DNA of 64,000 nt, taken from NCBI RefSeq assembly GCF_003952165.1, contig NZ_RXFT01000008.1, forward strand, positions 62,001 to 126,000, given 5' to 3'. Origin of the DNA: Variovorax guangxiensis (lineage in GTDB: Bacteria; Pseudomonadota; Gammaproteobacteria; Burkholderiales; Burkholderiaceae_C). The position numbers were made by a program, and so were the translations under genes. Shown in pieces: positions 17,942-26,879 of this stretch. Position 1 is the first letter of the stretch, and each line of letters starts with the position of its first letter. The notes beneath the pieces are model-generated. The model searched no databases and was not told where the DNA came from. It was given only the letters and a program-made list of their open reading frames with translations.

Positions 17942-19023
17942 GCGTGAAGAAGATCAAGGTGCTGTGCGTCGACGACTCGGCGCTCATCCGCAGCGTGATG
18001 ACGGAGATCATCAACAGCCAGCCCGACATGACGGTGGTGGGCACGGCGGCCGACCCGCTGGTGGCGCGCGACCTCATCAAGGTCACCAACCCCGACGTGC
18101 TCACGCTCGATGTGGAAATGCCGCGCATGGACGGGCTCGAATTCCTCGAGAAGCTCATGCGGCTTCGGCCCATGCCGGTGGTCATGGTTTCCTCGCTCAC
18201 CGAGCGCGGCTCGGAGATCGCGCTGCGCGCGCTCGAGCTGGGCGCCATCGACTTCGTGACCAAGCCGCGCCTCGGTGTGCGCGACGGCCTGCTCAACTAC
18301 ACCGAACTGATCGCCGGCAAGATCCGCACCGCGGCAAGCGCGCGCCTGCTGCCCGCCCGACACGCCGCCGCGGCGCGCCCCGGCGGCGAGGCGCCGCAGG
18401 AATCGCTGCTGCGCAGCCCGCTGCTGAGTACCGAGAAGCTCATCATCATCGGCGCCTCCACCGGCGGCACCGAGGCCATCCGAGAAGTGCTGCAGCCGCT
18501 GCCGCCCGACTCGCCGGCCGTGATGATCGCGCAGCACATGCCCGCGGGCTTCACGCGCTCGTTCGCGCAGCGCCTGGACGGCCTGTGCCGCATCAACGTG
18601 AAGGAAGCCGAGCACGGCGAGCGCGTGCTGCCGGGCTATGCCTACATCGCGCCCGGCGGTTTCCACCTGTCGCTCGCGCGCAGCGGTGCCAACTACGTGG
18701 CGCACCTCGACCAGGAGCCGCCGGTGAACCGCCACCGGCCGTCCATCGACGTGCTGTTCGATTCGGCCGCCAAGCATGCCGGCAAGAACGCCATCGGAAT
18801 CATCCTGACCGGCATGGGCAAGGACGGTGCCGAGGGCCTGCTGCGCATGCGGCGCGCCGGCGCCCACACGCTGGCGCAGGACGAAGCCAGTTGCGTGGTC
18901 TTCGGCATGCCGCGGGAGGCCATCGCGCTGGGCGCGGTGGACGACGTGTCGCCCCTGGCCGAAGTCAGCCGCCGCGTGCTGGCGCACCTTCGCACGTTCG
19001 GTGAACGTACGAACCGAGTTTGA
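17938..19023 (+). CDS. cheB: Chemotaxis methylesterase/response regulator CheB
   Basis: CheB removes receptor methyl groups when phosphorylated by CheA. The 361-residue protein has a receiver domain (Asp12-Asp13 and phospho-acceptor Asp58 in [12 protein letters not shown]) and a methylesterase domain with the Ser174 ([11 protein letters not shown]), His200 ([10 protein letters not shown]), Asp296 ([10 protein letters not shown]) triad. It starts at GTG, overlapping cheD. Confidence 0.96.
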   Translation: MSVKKIKVLCVDDSALIRSVMTEIINSQPDMTVVGTAADPLVARDLIKVTNPDVLTLDVEMPRMDGLEFLEKLMRLRPMPVVMVSSLTERGSEIALRALELGAIDFVTKPRLGVRDGLLNYTELIAGKIRTAASARLLPARHAAAARPGGEAPQESLLRSPLLSTEKLIIIGASTGGTEAIREVLQPLPPDSPAVMIAQHMPAGFTRSFAQRLDGLCRINVKEAEHGERVLPGYAYIAPGGFHLSLARSGANYVAHLDQEPPVNRHRPSIDVLFDSAAKHAGKNAIGIILTGMGKDGAEGLLRMRRAGAHTLAQDEASCVVFGMPREAIALGAVDDVSPLAEVSRRVLAHLRTFGERTNRV

Positions 19024-19057
19024 GAGAAAAGAAAACGACCTTGGAGTTGGAAATATC

Positions 19058-19456
19058 GTGATCGACAAGAGCATCAAAATCCTGGTTGTGGACGACTTCC
19101 CGACCATGCGCCGCATCGTGCGCAACCTGCTGAAGGAGCTGGAGTTCCACAACGTGGACGAAGCCGAGGACGGCGCAGCCGGCATCGAGAAGCTGCGCGG
19201 CGGCAACTTCGGCTTCGTGGTGTCGGACTGGAACATGCCCAACATGGACGGCCTGACCATGCTGCAGACCATCCGCGCCGACCCCGAGCTCAAGAAGCTG
19301 CCGGTGCTGATGGTCACGGCCGAGGCGAAGAAGGAGAACATCGTGGCGGCGGCCCAGGCCGGCGCCAACGGCTACGTGGTGAAGCCCTTCACCGCGGCAA
19401 CGCTCGAAGAAAAGCTCACCAAGATCTTCGAGAAACTCGCGAAGGAAGCGGCCTGA
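19058..19456 (+). CDS. cheY: Chemotaxis response regulator CheY
   Basis: Phospho-CheY binds FliM and changes motor direction. The 132-residue protein keeps Asp12, Asp13, phospho-acceptor Asp57, Thr87, Tyr106 and Lys109 at E. coli positions. The GTG start at 19058 follows TTGGAGTTGG. Next is cheZ two bases after the stop. Confidence 0.97.
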   Translation: MIDKSIKILVVDDFPTMRRIVRNLLKELEFHNVDEAEDGAAGIEKLRGGNFGFVVSDWNMPNMDGLTMLQTIRADPELKKLPVLMVTAEAKKENIVAAAQAGANGYVVKPFTAATLEEKLTKIFEKLAKEAA

Positions 19457-19457
19457 C

Positions 19458-20105
19458 ATGAGCCAGAACACCGCCGCCGCCGCCGTCGCGGAACCCGCGA
19501 ACACCACCGAAGAACTGCTGGGCCGCATCGGCCAGCTCACGCGCCAGCTGCGCGAAGGCCTGCGCGAGCTGGGCCTCGACAAGCAGGTGGCCAGGGCCGC
19601 GCAGGCCATTCCGGATGCGCGCGACCGCCTGAGCTACGTGGCCGCCACCACCGAGCGCGCGGCGCACCGCGCGCTCAACGCCATCGACGTGGCCCAGCCG
19701 CTGCAGGAAGCGCTGTCCACCGATGCCAAGGGCCTGAGCAAGCGCTGGGACGAGTGGTTCAAGAATCCCATCGAGCTCGACCACGCGCGCGAACTCGTGC
19801 TGGACACGCGCGGCTACCTCGACGGCGTGCCCGAGCGAGCGAGCGCGATCAACTCGCAGCTCATGGAGATCCTCATGGCGCAGGATTTCCAGGACCTCAC
19901 GGGCCAGGTCATCAAGAAGATGATGGAAGTGGTCAACGACGTCGAAACGCAGCTGCTGCAGGTGCTCATCGACAACTCGGCACCCGAAAAGCGCCACGAG
20001 GCCGCGCAGAGCCTGCAGAACGGCCCGCAGGTCAAGCCCGGCAACCCCGATGCCGTCACCGACCAGGCGCAGGTCGACGACCTGCTGGAGAGCCTCGGCT
20101 TCTGA
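19458..20105 (+). CDS. cheZ: CheY phosphatase CheZ
   Basis: CheZ removes phosphate from CheY. The 215-residue protein has the catalytic stretch MAQDFQDLTGQVIKKMM, with Asp146 and Gln150 corresponding to the catalytic pair, and ends with the CheY-binding tail QVDDLLESLGF. It is directly coupled to cheY. Confidence 0.96.
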   Translation: MSQNTAAAAVAEPANTTEELLGRIGQLTRQLREGLRELGLDKQVARAAQAIPDARDRLSYVAATTERAAHRALNAIDVAQPLQEALSTDAKGLSKRWDEWFKNPIELDHARELVLDTRGYLDGVPERASAINSQLMEILMAQDFQDLTGQVIKKMMEVVNDVETQLLQVLIDNSAPEKRHEAAQSLQNGPQVKPGNPDAVTDQAQVDDLLESLGF

Positions 20106-20107
20106 TC

Positions 20108-20130
20108 TCAAGGGGCCTGCCGACCCCTTT
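20108..20130 (+). terminator. Weak hairpin after cheZ
   Basis: AAGGGG and CCCCTT pair across an 8-base loop, followed by TTCTATT. It is short; read-through into flhB is likely. A weak TTGTTC/TAATTT promoter-like pair (20174-20202) precedes flhB. Confidence 0.35.
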
Positions 20131-20247
20131 CTATTGTCCGAATTGCAGGGCTATCAGGGCCCTGATCGACAGATTGTTCCGGAGGGTCGAATTCAATAAT
20201 TTGGCCATGAGCAAGGCGTACTTCGCCACTGCTGGTTCGGAGCATGA

Positions 20248-21405
20248 ATGGCTGAGGAAAGCGATCTCGAGAAAACGGAACCCGCCTCCGAGCGGCGCCT
20301 TGAAAAGGCCCGCGAGGAAGGCAACGTAGCCCGTTCCCGCGAGCTCACCACCTTCGTCATGCTGGGCACGGCCTGTGCCGGCCTGTGGCTCGCGTCGGAG
20401 TCGCTTGGCTCCAGCATGAACGGCGCGCTGCGCATGGGACTGCAGTTCGACCGCGCGGCAGCCTTCGACCCTTCCTACATGCTGGCCCGCACCGGGCTGA
20501 TGTCGATGCAGGCGCTGGGCGCCATCGGCCCGATGTTCGCGATGATGATCGTCGCCGCCGTGGTCGCGCCGATGATGCTCGGCGGCTGGCTCTTCTCCAC
20601 CAAGTCGGTGGCGCCGAACTTCGGCAAGCTCAACCCGTTGGCCGGCATCGGCCGCATGTTCTCCTCGCAGTCGCTTGCCGAGCTGCTCAAGGCGCTGGCC
20701 AAGTCGGCGCTCATCGGCGGCGTGGCCTGGTGGGTGGTGTCGAGGGACATCGGTACCCTGATGGCCCTGATGGCGCAGCCCGCGCAGTACGCGCTGCCGC
20801 ATGCGGTCGTGCTGGTGGCCAGGCACTGCGTGCTGATCGCCGCGACGCTGTTCCTGGTGGCGCTGATCGACGTGCCCTTCCAGCTCTGGAGCTACTACCG
20901 CAAGCTGCGCATGTCGCGCGAGGACGTGCGCCAGGAGCACAAGGAAAGCGAAGGCGATCCGCACATCAAGGCCGCGATCCGCCGCCAGCAGCAGCAGATG
21001 GCGCGCCGCCGGATGATGTCCGAGGTGCCCAAGGCAGACATCGTGCTGACCAACCCCACGCACTTCGCCGTGGCGCTCAAGTACCAGGAGGGCGGCATGC
21101 GCGCCCCCCGCGTGGTGGCCAAGGGCACCGAGCTCGTGGCCGCGCGCATCCGCGAACTGGCGAAGGAGCACAAGGTGGCGATCCTCGAAGCGCCGCCGCT
21201 CGCGCGTTCCCTCTACAGGCACACGAAGCTGGGCGACGAGATTCCGGCAGGCCTCTACACCGCCGTGGCCGAGGTGCTCGCCTGGGTCTACCAGCTTCGG
21301 CGCTGGAGGGCCGAAGGCGGCGAAGCGCCGCGCACGCCCACCGACCTGCCGGTTCCCGCAGATCTTCAATACACCGCCGCCGATGCGGCAGAGCTTGCCG
21401 CATGA
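20248..21405 (+). CDS. flhB: Flagellar export switch protein FlhB
   Basis: FlhB is the export-gate component that autocleaves at NPTH to switch substrate class. The 385-residue protein has four membrane segments and NPTH at residues 269-272 (IVLTNPTHFAVAL). The N-terminal ESDLEKTEPASERRLEKARE is characteristic. CGGAG lies 5 bases before the ATG. The stop overlaps the flhA start. A short paralogue of its C-terminal domain (fhlB) lies at 9.5 kb. Confidence 0.97.
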   Translation: MAEESDLEKTEPASERRLEKAREEGNVARSRELTTFVMLGTACAGLWLASESLGSSMNGALRMGLQFDRAAAFDPSYMLARTGLMSMQALGAIGPMFAMMIVAAVVAPMMLGGWLFSTKSVAPNFGKLNPLAGIGRMFSSQSLAELLKALAKSALIGGVAWWVVSRDIGTLMALMAQPAQYALPHAVVLVARHCVLIAATLFLVALIDVPFQLWSYYRKLRMSREDVRQEHKESEGDPHIKAAIRRQQQQMARRRMMSEVPKADIVLTNPTHFAVALKYQEGGMRAPRVVAKGTELVAARIRELAKEHKVAILEAPPLARSLYRHTKLGDEIPAGLYTAVAEVLAWVYQLRRWRAEGGEAPRTPTDLPVPADLQYTAADAAELAA

Positions 21406-23504
21406 ACGCGATGACAAACCTGATGCGCTTGCCCGCGCGCTTCTTCCCGGGCTCGCAGCTCAAGGGGCTGGCCGGGCCGATCCTCATCATCATGATCCTG
21501 AGCATGATGGTGCTGCCGCTGCCGCCCTTCCTGCTCGATCTTCTGTTCACCTTCAACATCGCCATGTCGGTGATGGTGCTGCTGGTGAGCATGTACACGA
21601 TGAAGGCGCTGGACTTCGCGGCCTTCCCGGCGGTGCTGCTGTTCTCCACGCTGCTGCGCCTGTCGCTGAACGTGGCTTCCACGCGCGTGGTGCTGATGAA
21701 CGGCCACACCGGCGCCGACGCGGCGGGCAAGGTGATCGAGGCCTTCGGGCACTTCCTCGTGGGCGGCAACTTCGCCGTGGGCGTGATGGTCTTCATCATC
21801 CTCGTGCTCATCAACTTCATGGTGATCACCAAGGGCGCGGGCCGCATCGCCGAGGTGGGCGCGCGCTTCATGCTCGACGCGATGCCCGGCAAGCAGATGG
21901 CCATCGACGCCGACCTCAACGCCGGCCTGATCGGCGAGGACGTGGCCCGCAAGCGCCGCACCGAGGTGGCGCAGGAAGCCGACTTCTACGGCTCGATGGA
22001 CGGTGCCAGCAAGTTCGTGCGCGGCGACGCTATCGCGGGCCTGCTCATCATGGTCATCAACATCATCGGCGGCCTGGTGGTGGGCATGGTGCAGCACGGG
22101 CTGGACTTCTCCACCGCCGGCAAGACCTACACGCTGCTGGCCATCGGCGACGGCCTGGTGGCGCAGATCCCGGCGCTGGTGATCTCCACCGCCGCGGGCG
22201 TGATCGTCTCGCGCGTGACCACCGACGAGGACGTGGGCAGCCAGCTCACGGGCCAGCTCTTCTCCAACCCGCAGGTGCTGTTTCTCACGGCCGGCATCGT
22301 CGGCCTGCTGGGCATGATCCCTGGCATGCCGAACCTGGCCTTCCTGCTGATCGCGGGCGGCCTGGTGTGGCTGGGCCGCGGGCTGCTGCAGCGCAAGCCG
22401 AAGCAGCAGGCCGCGCAGGAAGCCGCCGCCGCGCAGGCCGCAAACATCGCCGCGTCTTCCGCCGAGACGGCCGAGGCGACCTGGGACGACGTGGCCATGG
22501 TCGACCCGCTGGGCATGCAGGTCGGCTACCGGCTCATTCCGCTGGTGGACCAGTCGCAGCAGGGCGAGCTGCTGGGCCGCATCAAGAGCATCCGCAAGAA
22601 GATCGCGCAGGAAGTCGGCTTCCTGGTGCCGGTGGTGCACATCCGCGACAACCTGGAGATCAAGCCCAACACCTACGTCATCACGCTGAAGGACGTGGAG
22701 ATCGGCCGCGGCGAAGCCTTCCCCAACCAGTGGATGGCCATCAACCCGGGGCAGGTCAGCGGCACGCTGCCCGGCACGCCTACGCGCGACCCGGCCTTCG
22801 GCCTCGCGGCGACATGGATCGACGCGAGCCTGCGCCAGCAGGCGCAGGTGTACGGCTACACGGTGGTCGACGCCTGCACGGTGATGGCCACGCACCTGAA
22901 CCACCTCATACAGACGCATGCCGCCGAGCTGCTGGGCCGCCAGGAAGTGCAGCAGCTGCTCGACCAGATCGCCAAGACCGCGCCCAAGCTCACGGAAGAC
23001 CTGGTGCCCAAGGTGCTGTCGCTCAGCACGCTGCACAAGGTGCTGCAGAACCTGCTCGACGAGGAAGTGCCGATCCGGGACATGCGCACCATCCTCGACG
23101 TGATGGCCGAGCACGCGCCGACCGTGAAGGACCCGACCGAGCTCACCACGCTCACGCGCCTGGCGCTGGGCCGCGCGATCACGCAGCAGCTCTTCCCGGG
23201 CGACAGCGAGATGCAGGTCATCGGCCTGGACGGCTCGCTCGACGGCGTGCTGCAGCAGGCGCTGACCAACAGCAGCGGCATCGAACCCGGCATCGCCGAC
23301 AACCTGCTGCGCCAGGCGCAGGCCGCCATCACCCGCCAGGAGCAGATGGGCCTCGCGCCCGTGCTGGTGGTGCAGCACGCGCTGCGCGTGCTGCTGTCGC
23401 GCTTCCTGCGGCGCAGCCTGCCGCAGCTCAAGGTGCTGTCGCACGCAGAGATTCCTGATTCCCGAACCATCAAGGTCACCACCGCCATCGGAGGACGAGG
23501 TTGA
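21402..23504 (+). CDS. flhA: Flagellar export gate protein FlhA
   Basis: FlhA is the nonameric export gate whose cytoplasmic ring receives chaperone-substrate complexes. The 700-residue protein has eight predicted hydrophobic segments in the first ~330 residues, the conserved cytoplasmic loop GRIAEVGARFMLDAMPGKQM with DADLNAGLI, and a large C-terminal cytoplasmic domain. Its stop overlaps the flhF TTG. Confidence 0.97.
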   Translation: MNAMTNLMRLPARFFPGSQLKGLAGPILIIMILSMMVLPLPPFLLDLLFTFNIAMSVMVLLVSMYTMKALDFAAFPAVLLFSTLLRLSLNVASTRVVLMNGHTGADAAGKVIEAFGHFLVGGNFAVGVMVFIILVLINFMVITKGAGRIAEVGARFMLDAMPGKQMAIDADLNAGLIGEDVARKRRTEVAQEADFYGSMDGASKFVRGDAIAGLLIMVINIIGGLVVGMVQHGLDFSTAGKTYTLLAIGDGLVAQIPALVISTAAGVIVSRVTTDEDVGSQLTGQLFSNPQVLFLTAGIVGLLGMIPGMPNLAFLLIAGGLVWLGRGLLQRKPKQQAAQEAAAAQAANIAASSAETAEATWDDVAMVDPLGMQVGYRLIPLVDQSQQGELLGRIKSIRKKIAQEVGFLVPVVHIRDNLEIKPNTYVITLKDVEIGRGEAFPNQWMAINPGQVSGTLPGTPTRDPAFGLAATWIDASLRQQAQVYGYTVVDACTVMATHLNHLIQTHAAELLGRQEVQQLLDQIAKTAPKLTEDLVPKVLSLSTLHKVLQNLLDEEVPIRDMRTILDVMAEHAPTVKDPTELTTLTRLALGRAITQQLFPGDSEMQVIGLDGSLDGVLQQALTNSSGIEPGIADNLLRQAQAAITRQEQMGLAPVLVVQHALRVLLSRFLRRSLPQLKVLSHAEIPDSRTIKVTTAIGGRG

Positions 23505-26017
23505 ATTCCCCCCAACAGACAGACGTGCGCGCCACTGCGCGCAAATTCGTCGCGGCCACCAGCCGCGAAGCCCTGCGACTGGTCAGGGAGGCGCTGGGCG
23601 CCGACGCCATCGTGCTCTCGCATCGCGTCACCGCCGAAGGCGTGGAGATCGTCGCCATGGTCGAGGGCGAAGTGCAGGGCGTGGTGCAGCAGGGCAGTGC
23701 GCCTGCGAAGCCCGTGGCTGCACCGGTCGTGGCGGCACCGGTTGCCGTGCCGGCGCCGGTCGCGCATGCGATGCCGATGCCGCCGGTGCCTGCTCCCGTC
23801 GCGCCCGTCGCAGCCGCTGCGCCGATTGCAACACCCGTCCCGGCCCCCGCCGACACGGTGCTCGAAGAGCTGCATTCCATGCGCGGCATGATCGAGGAAC
23901 AACTCGCCAGCGTGGTATGGAACGACAGGCAGCGCCGCGACCCGGTGCGCGGCCGCCTGCTGCGCACGCTGCTGGGCGCGGGCTTCAGCGCGCGGCTTTC
24001 CAAGGCCATGCTCGAGAAGCTGCCCACCGGGCGCACTTACGCAGAAGGCATGGCCTACGTGCGTTCGGAGCTCATCCGCGCCGTGCCCGTTCACGAAGAT
24101 GAGGATGCCCTGTTCGCCCAGGGCGGCGTCTATGCGCTGATGGGCCCGACCGGAGTGGGCAAGACCACCACCACCGCCAAGCTGGCCGCGCGCTGCGTGA
24201 TGCGCTTCGGCGCCGACAAGCTCGCGCTGGTGACCACCGACAGCTACCGCATCGGCGCCTACGAGCAGCTGCGCATCTACGGCCAGATCCTCAACGTGCC
24301 GGTGTACGCGGTGAAGGACGCCGCCGACCTGCACCTGGTACTGCGCGACCTGCGCGAGAAGCACATGGTGCTGATCGACACCGTCGGCATGAGCCAGCGC
24401 GATCGCGCCGTGCCCGAGCAGATCGCCATGCTGGGCCAGAGCCCGAGGCCGGTGAAGAAGCTGCTGCTGCTCAACGCCACCAGCCACGGCGACACGCTCA
24501 ACGAGGTGGTGCACGCCTACCGCCACGGCAACGAGCTTGCCGGCTGCATCTTCACCAAGGTCGACGAGGCCACGCATCCGGGCGCGCTGATCGACACCGT
24601 GATCCGCCACCGCCTGCCGGTGCACTACATCTCCAGCGGCCAGAAGGTGCCCGAGAACCTGATGCAGGCCGACCGCGCGCAGCTGGTGGACAGCGTGTTC
24701 CAGCCGCGCCAGCACAGCCCGCTGTTCGTGCCTGCCGAGAGCGACCTGCAGGAAGACGCCGCTTCGGGCGCCGCCTCGCAGCAGGCGGTGCAGAAGGCGC
24801 AGGGCGAGACCGACCTGCTGCGCCTGAAGTACCAGAACCTGATCCGCGCGATGGCGCACGATGCGCAGGAGCTCGCCACCACCGCGAGCGCGCTGGCCGG
24901 CTCGCAGATCGGCTTCGAGCGCGCACGTACGCTGTGGCGCCAGGCCACGGACGAGGAGGCGGGCCAGAAGGCCGTGCTGCAGGACTTGCTGGTGCATGCG
25001 CGCAGCGAAGTGGCCACAGGCTGCGAGAGCTACGTGCTCGCGCTGTGCGGCCAGGTCGGCCTGCGCTCGAACGAAGGCGGCGATGCCTACGAATGCCATG
25101 GCAGCCTGCTGCTGTCGGACCGCACGGGCCTGCCGATGGCGGCGCCCAACCAGTGGCTTTCGACGGCGGCCACGCGCGGCGCCAAGGACGCCGCGCGCAA
25201 GCCCGGTGCACGCCAGGTGCCATGGCTGCGCCAGCAGGATTTCGGCCATCGCCCGATGGTCCATCTGCTGACGCGGCTGCCCGGCATCGAGGCCATGGTG
25301 CAGTGGCAGGCCGCGGGCCAGCGCTGGCTGGCGCGCGCGCCGGGTTCCACGGCCGTGATCGATTCGCGCACCGGCTCTCCCGACACGCTCGCGCGCATGG
25401 ATTTCGAGTTCGCCGAGGAGCGCCCCGTGCGCTTCCGCGGCAAGGCGGCGCTGCTCGCCGTGGCGCATGCCGACGTGGTGCTGCGCTTCAATGCCGCCGC
25501 GATGGCGGCGGGCATCGCACGCGACGAGATGCCGGCGCTGCGCTGCATCGCCACGCGCGTGGTCGATGCGCGCAGCGGCAACGTACTGGCGCTGAGCCAT
25601 GCGCTGTCGAACGTCGGCACCGAGGTTTCCGCGCCGCAGCTCGCGCAGTGGCTGGGCTGGGCCGTGGATGCGGAGCCCTGCTTCCGCCTGCTGCGCGACG
25701 GCGTGCAGCTGGTGGGCGGCATCGGCGAGCTGGGCGATCCGGACATCATGAAGCGGCTGCTGATTGCCGGGCAGATGACCACCACCGTGTGGCGCCTGCT
25801 GCAGGCCGAAGGCGAATGGGCCGACCGTGCCCGCGCGCTGATGGGCCAGCTCACCGGCCGCCCCGCACGCAACGGCCGCGCCATGAGCGGCAGCGCGCTC
25901 TACGCGGGCTTTGGCAAGCTCTTCCTGCTGCTGGACGCGCTCGGCACCGAATCGACCGCGCCGGTGCAGTCGCCCCGCGCGCTGGAGAAGCCGCAGAAGC
26001 TGGAACGGCAGGATTGA
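23501..26017 (+). CDS. flhF: FlhF GTPase with ~435-residue C-terminal extension
   Basis: FlhF is an SRP-type GTPase that sets the site and number of flagella, usually with FlhG. Residues 1-402 form a regular FlhF: basic N terminus, Ala/Pro linker, N domain, P-loop GPTGVGKT (215-222), DTVGM (293-297) and FTKVDE (351-356). The reading frame then continues for about 435 residues with no recognised domain and no sign of frameshift or change in codon bias. Family length is normally about 400-500 residues. The extension has a helical start and a mixed alpha/beta rest (MVHLLTRLPGIEAMVQWQ, HADVVLRFNAAAMAAGI). The start is a TTG overlapping the flhA stop. Confidence 0.92.
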   Translation: MNSPQQTDVRATARKFVAATSREALRLVREALGADAIVLSHRVTAEGVEIVAMVEGEVQGVVQQGSAPAKPVAAPVVAAPVAVPAPVAHAMPMPPVPAPVAPVAAAAPIATPVPAPADTVLEELHSMRGMIEEQLASVVWNDRQRRDPVRGRLLRTLLGAGFSARLSKAMLEKLPTGRTYAEGMAYVRSELIRAVPVHEDEDALFAQGGVYALMGPTGVGKTTTTAKLAARCVMRFGADKLALVTTDSYRIGAYEQLRIYGQILNVPVYAVKDAADLHLVLRDLREKHMVLIDTVGMSQRDRAVPEQIAMLGQSPRPVKKLLLLNATSHGDTLNEVVHAYRHGNELAGCIFTKVDEATHPGALIDTVIRHRLPVHYISSGQKVPENLMQADRAQLVDSVFQPRQHSPLFVPAESDLQEDAASGAASQQAVQKAQGETDLLRLKYQNLIRAMAHDAQELATTASALAGSQIGFERARTLWRQATDEEAGQKAVLQDLLVHARSEVATGCESYVLALCGQVGLRSNEGGDAYECHGSLLLSDRTGLPMAAPNQWLSTAATRGAKDAARKPGARQVPWLRQQDFGHRPMVHLLTRLPGIEAMVQWQAAGQRWLARAPGSTAVIDSRTGSPDTLARMDFEFAEERPVRFRGKAALLAVAHADVVLRFNAAAMAAGIARDEMPALRCIATRVVDARSGNVLALSHALSNVGTEVSAPQLAQWLGWAVDAEPCFRLLRDGVQLVGGIGELGDPDIMKRLLIAGQMTTTVWRLLQAEGEWADRARALMGQLTGRPARNGRAMSGSALYAGFGKLFLLLDALGTESTAPVQSPRALEKPQKLERQD

Positions 26018-26027
26018 GGGCGCTGCG

Positions 26028-26837
26028 ATGAACAAGCTGGTTGCGGATCAGGCGGACGGCCTCCGGCGCCTGCTCGCGCCGACGCAGGCGCGCGTGCTCG
26101 CGGTGGCCGGCATGGGGCGCGGCGCGGGCGGCACCACCGCCGCGATGAACTTCGCCGTGGCGCTGGTGGGGCAGGGCCGCAACGTGCTGCTGCTGGACGA
26201 GCATTGCCGCGCCGAGGGCTCGGCCTGCGAGGTCTGGGACATCGACCCGCTGGGCGGCCTGGTCGACGTCGCGGCCGGGCGCCTCACGCTGGATGGCGCC
26301 GAGGTGCGCATGGCCTGCGGGGTGCATGTGCTGCCGGCGCCGCCCGCGGCTGCAAGAGGAACATCGCAAGGCGCGGCCGACCCGCGCAGGTTCTGGCACG
26401 ACGGCGTGGTCGTCATCGACGCGGCCTTCGACGGCGAGGGCCGGCTGTCGCCGCTCGCGCAGTGCGCGGACGACCTGCTGCTGGTGCTGCAGCCGCATCC
26501 GGCCTCGGTCACCTCGGCCTATGCGGGCATCAAGCGCCTGCATCACGCCCACGGCCTGAAGCAGATGCGCTTCCTGCTCAACGGCGTGGTCGACGTGCAG
26601 GCCGCGCGCCAGATCATGAACAACCTCGCCCACGCCGGCAGCCGCTACCTCGCGCTGTCGCTGCAGGCGGCGGGATGGGTGCGCTTCGATCCGCTCGTCT
26701 CCGACGCATGGCGGCTGAAGAAGACCATCGCCGAGGCCTTTCCCGCGAGCCATGCGGCGGTCGACTTCCGCCGCGCCGCGGGCGAGATGGACGGGTGGCC
26801 ATGGCCCGAGGCAGCCCCGCTGCAGGCCGTGGCCTGA
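26028..26837 (+). CDS. flhG: FlhG/FleN-like MinD-family protein with degenerate P-loop
   Basis: FlhG is a MinD-like ATPase that controls flagellar number with FlhF. The 269-residue protein has the family fold and position (after flhF, before fliA). The deviant Walker A is altered: where MinD has SGKGGVGKTT, this has GMGRGAGGTT (residues 28-37), so both lysines are replaced (the ATP-binding Lys is Gly35). Asp57 (LLLDEH) is kept. ATP binding may be weak or lost. I recall that FlhG of other betaproteobacteria also deviates here, which needs checking. Confidence 0.85.
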   Translation: MNKLVADQADGLRRLLAPTQARVLAVAGMGRGAGGTTAAMNFAVALVGQGRNVLLLDEHCRAEGSACEVWDIDPLGGLVDVAAGRLTLDGAEVRMACGVHVLPAPPAAARGTSQGAADPRRFWHDGVVVIDAAFDGEGRLSPLAQCADDLLLVLQPHPASVTSAYAGIKRLHHAHGLKQMRFLLNGVVDVQAARQIMNNLAHAGSRYLALSLQAAGWVRFDPLVSDAWRLKKTIAEAFPASHAAVDFRRAAGEMDGWPWPEAAPLQAVA

Positions 26838-26879
26838 GCCGCCGGCTCCGCACCGAGGAAGGAAGGACGCACGACGGCC

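Noticed and set aside
22856-26035. Very long antisense reading frame opposite flhA/flhF (over 1000 codons)
   Set aside because: High GC in codon position 3 of the real genes removes stops on the opposite strand; the product is repetitive in His/Gly/Arg/Ala and overlaps well-supported FlhA and FlhF.
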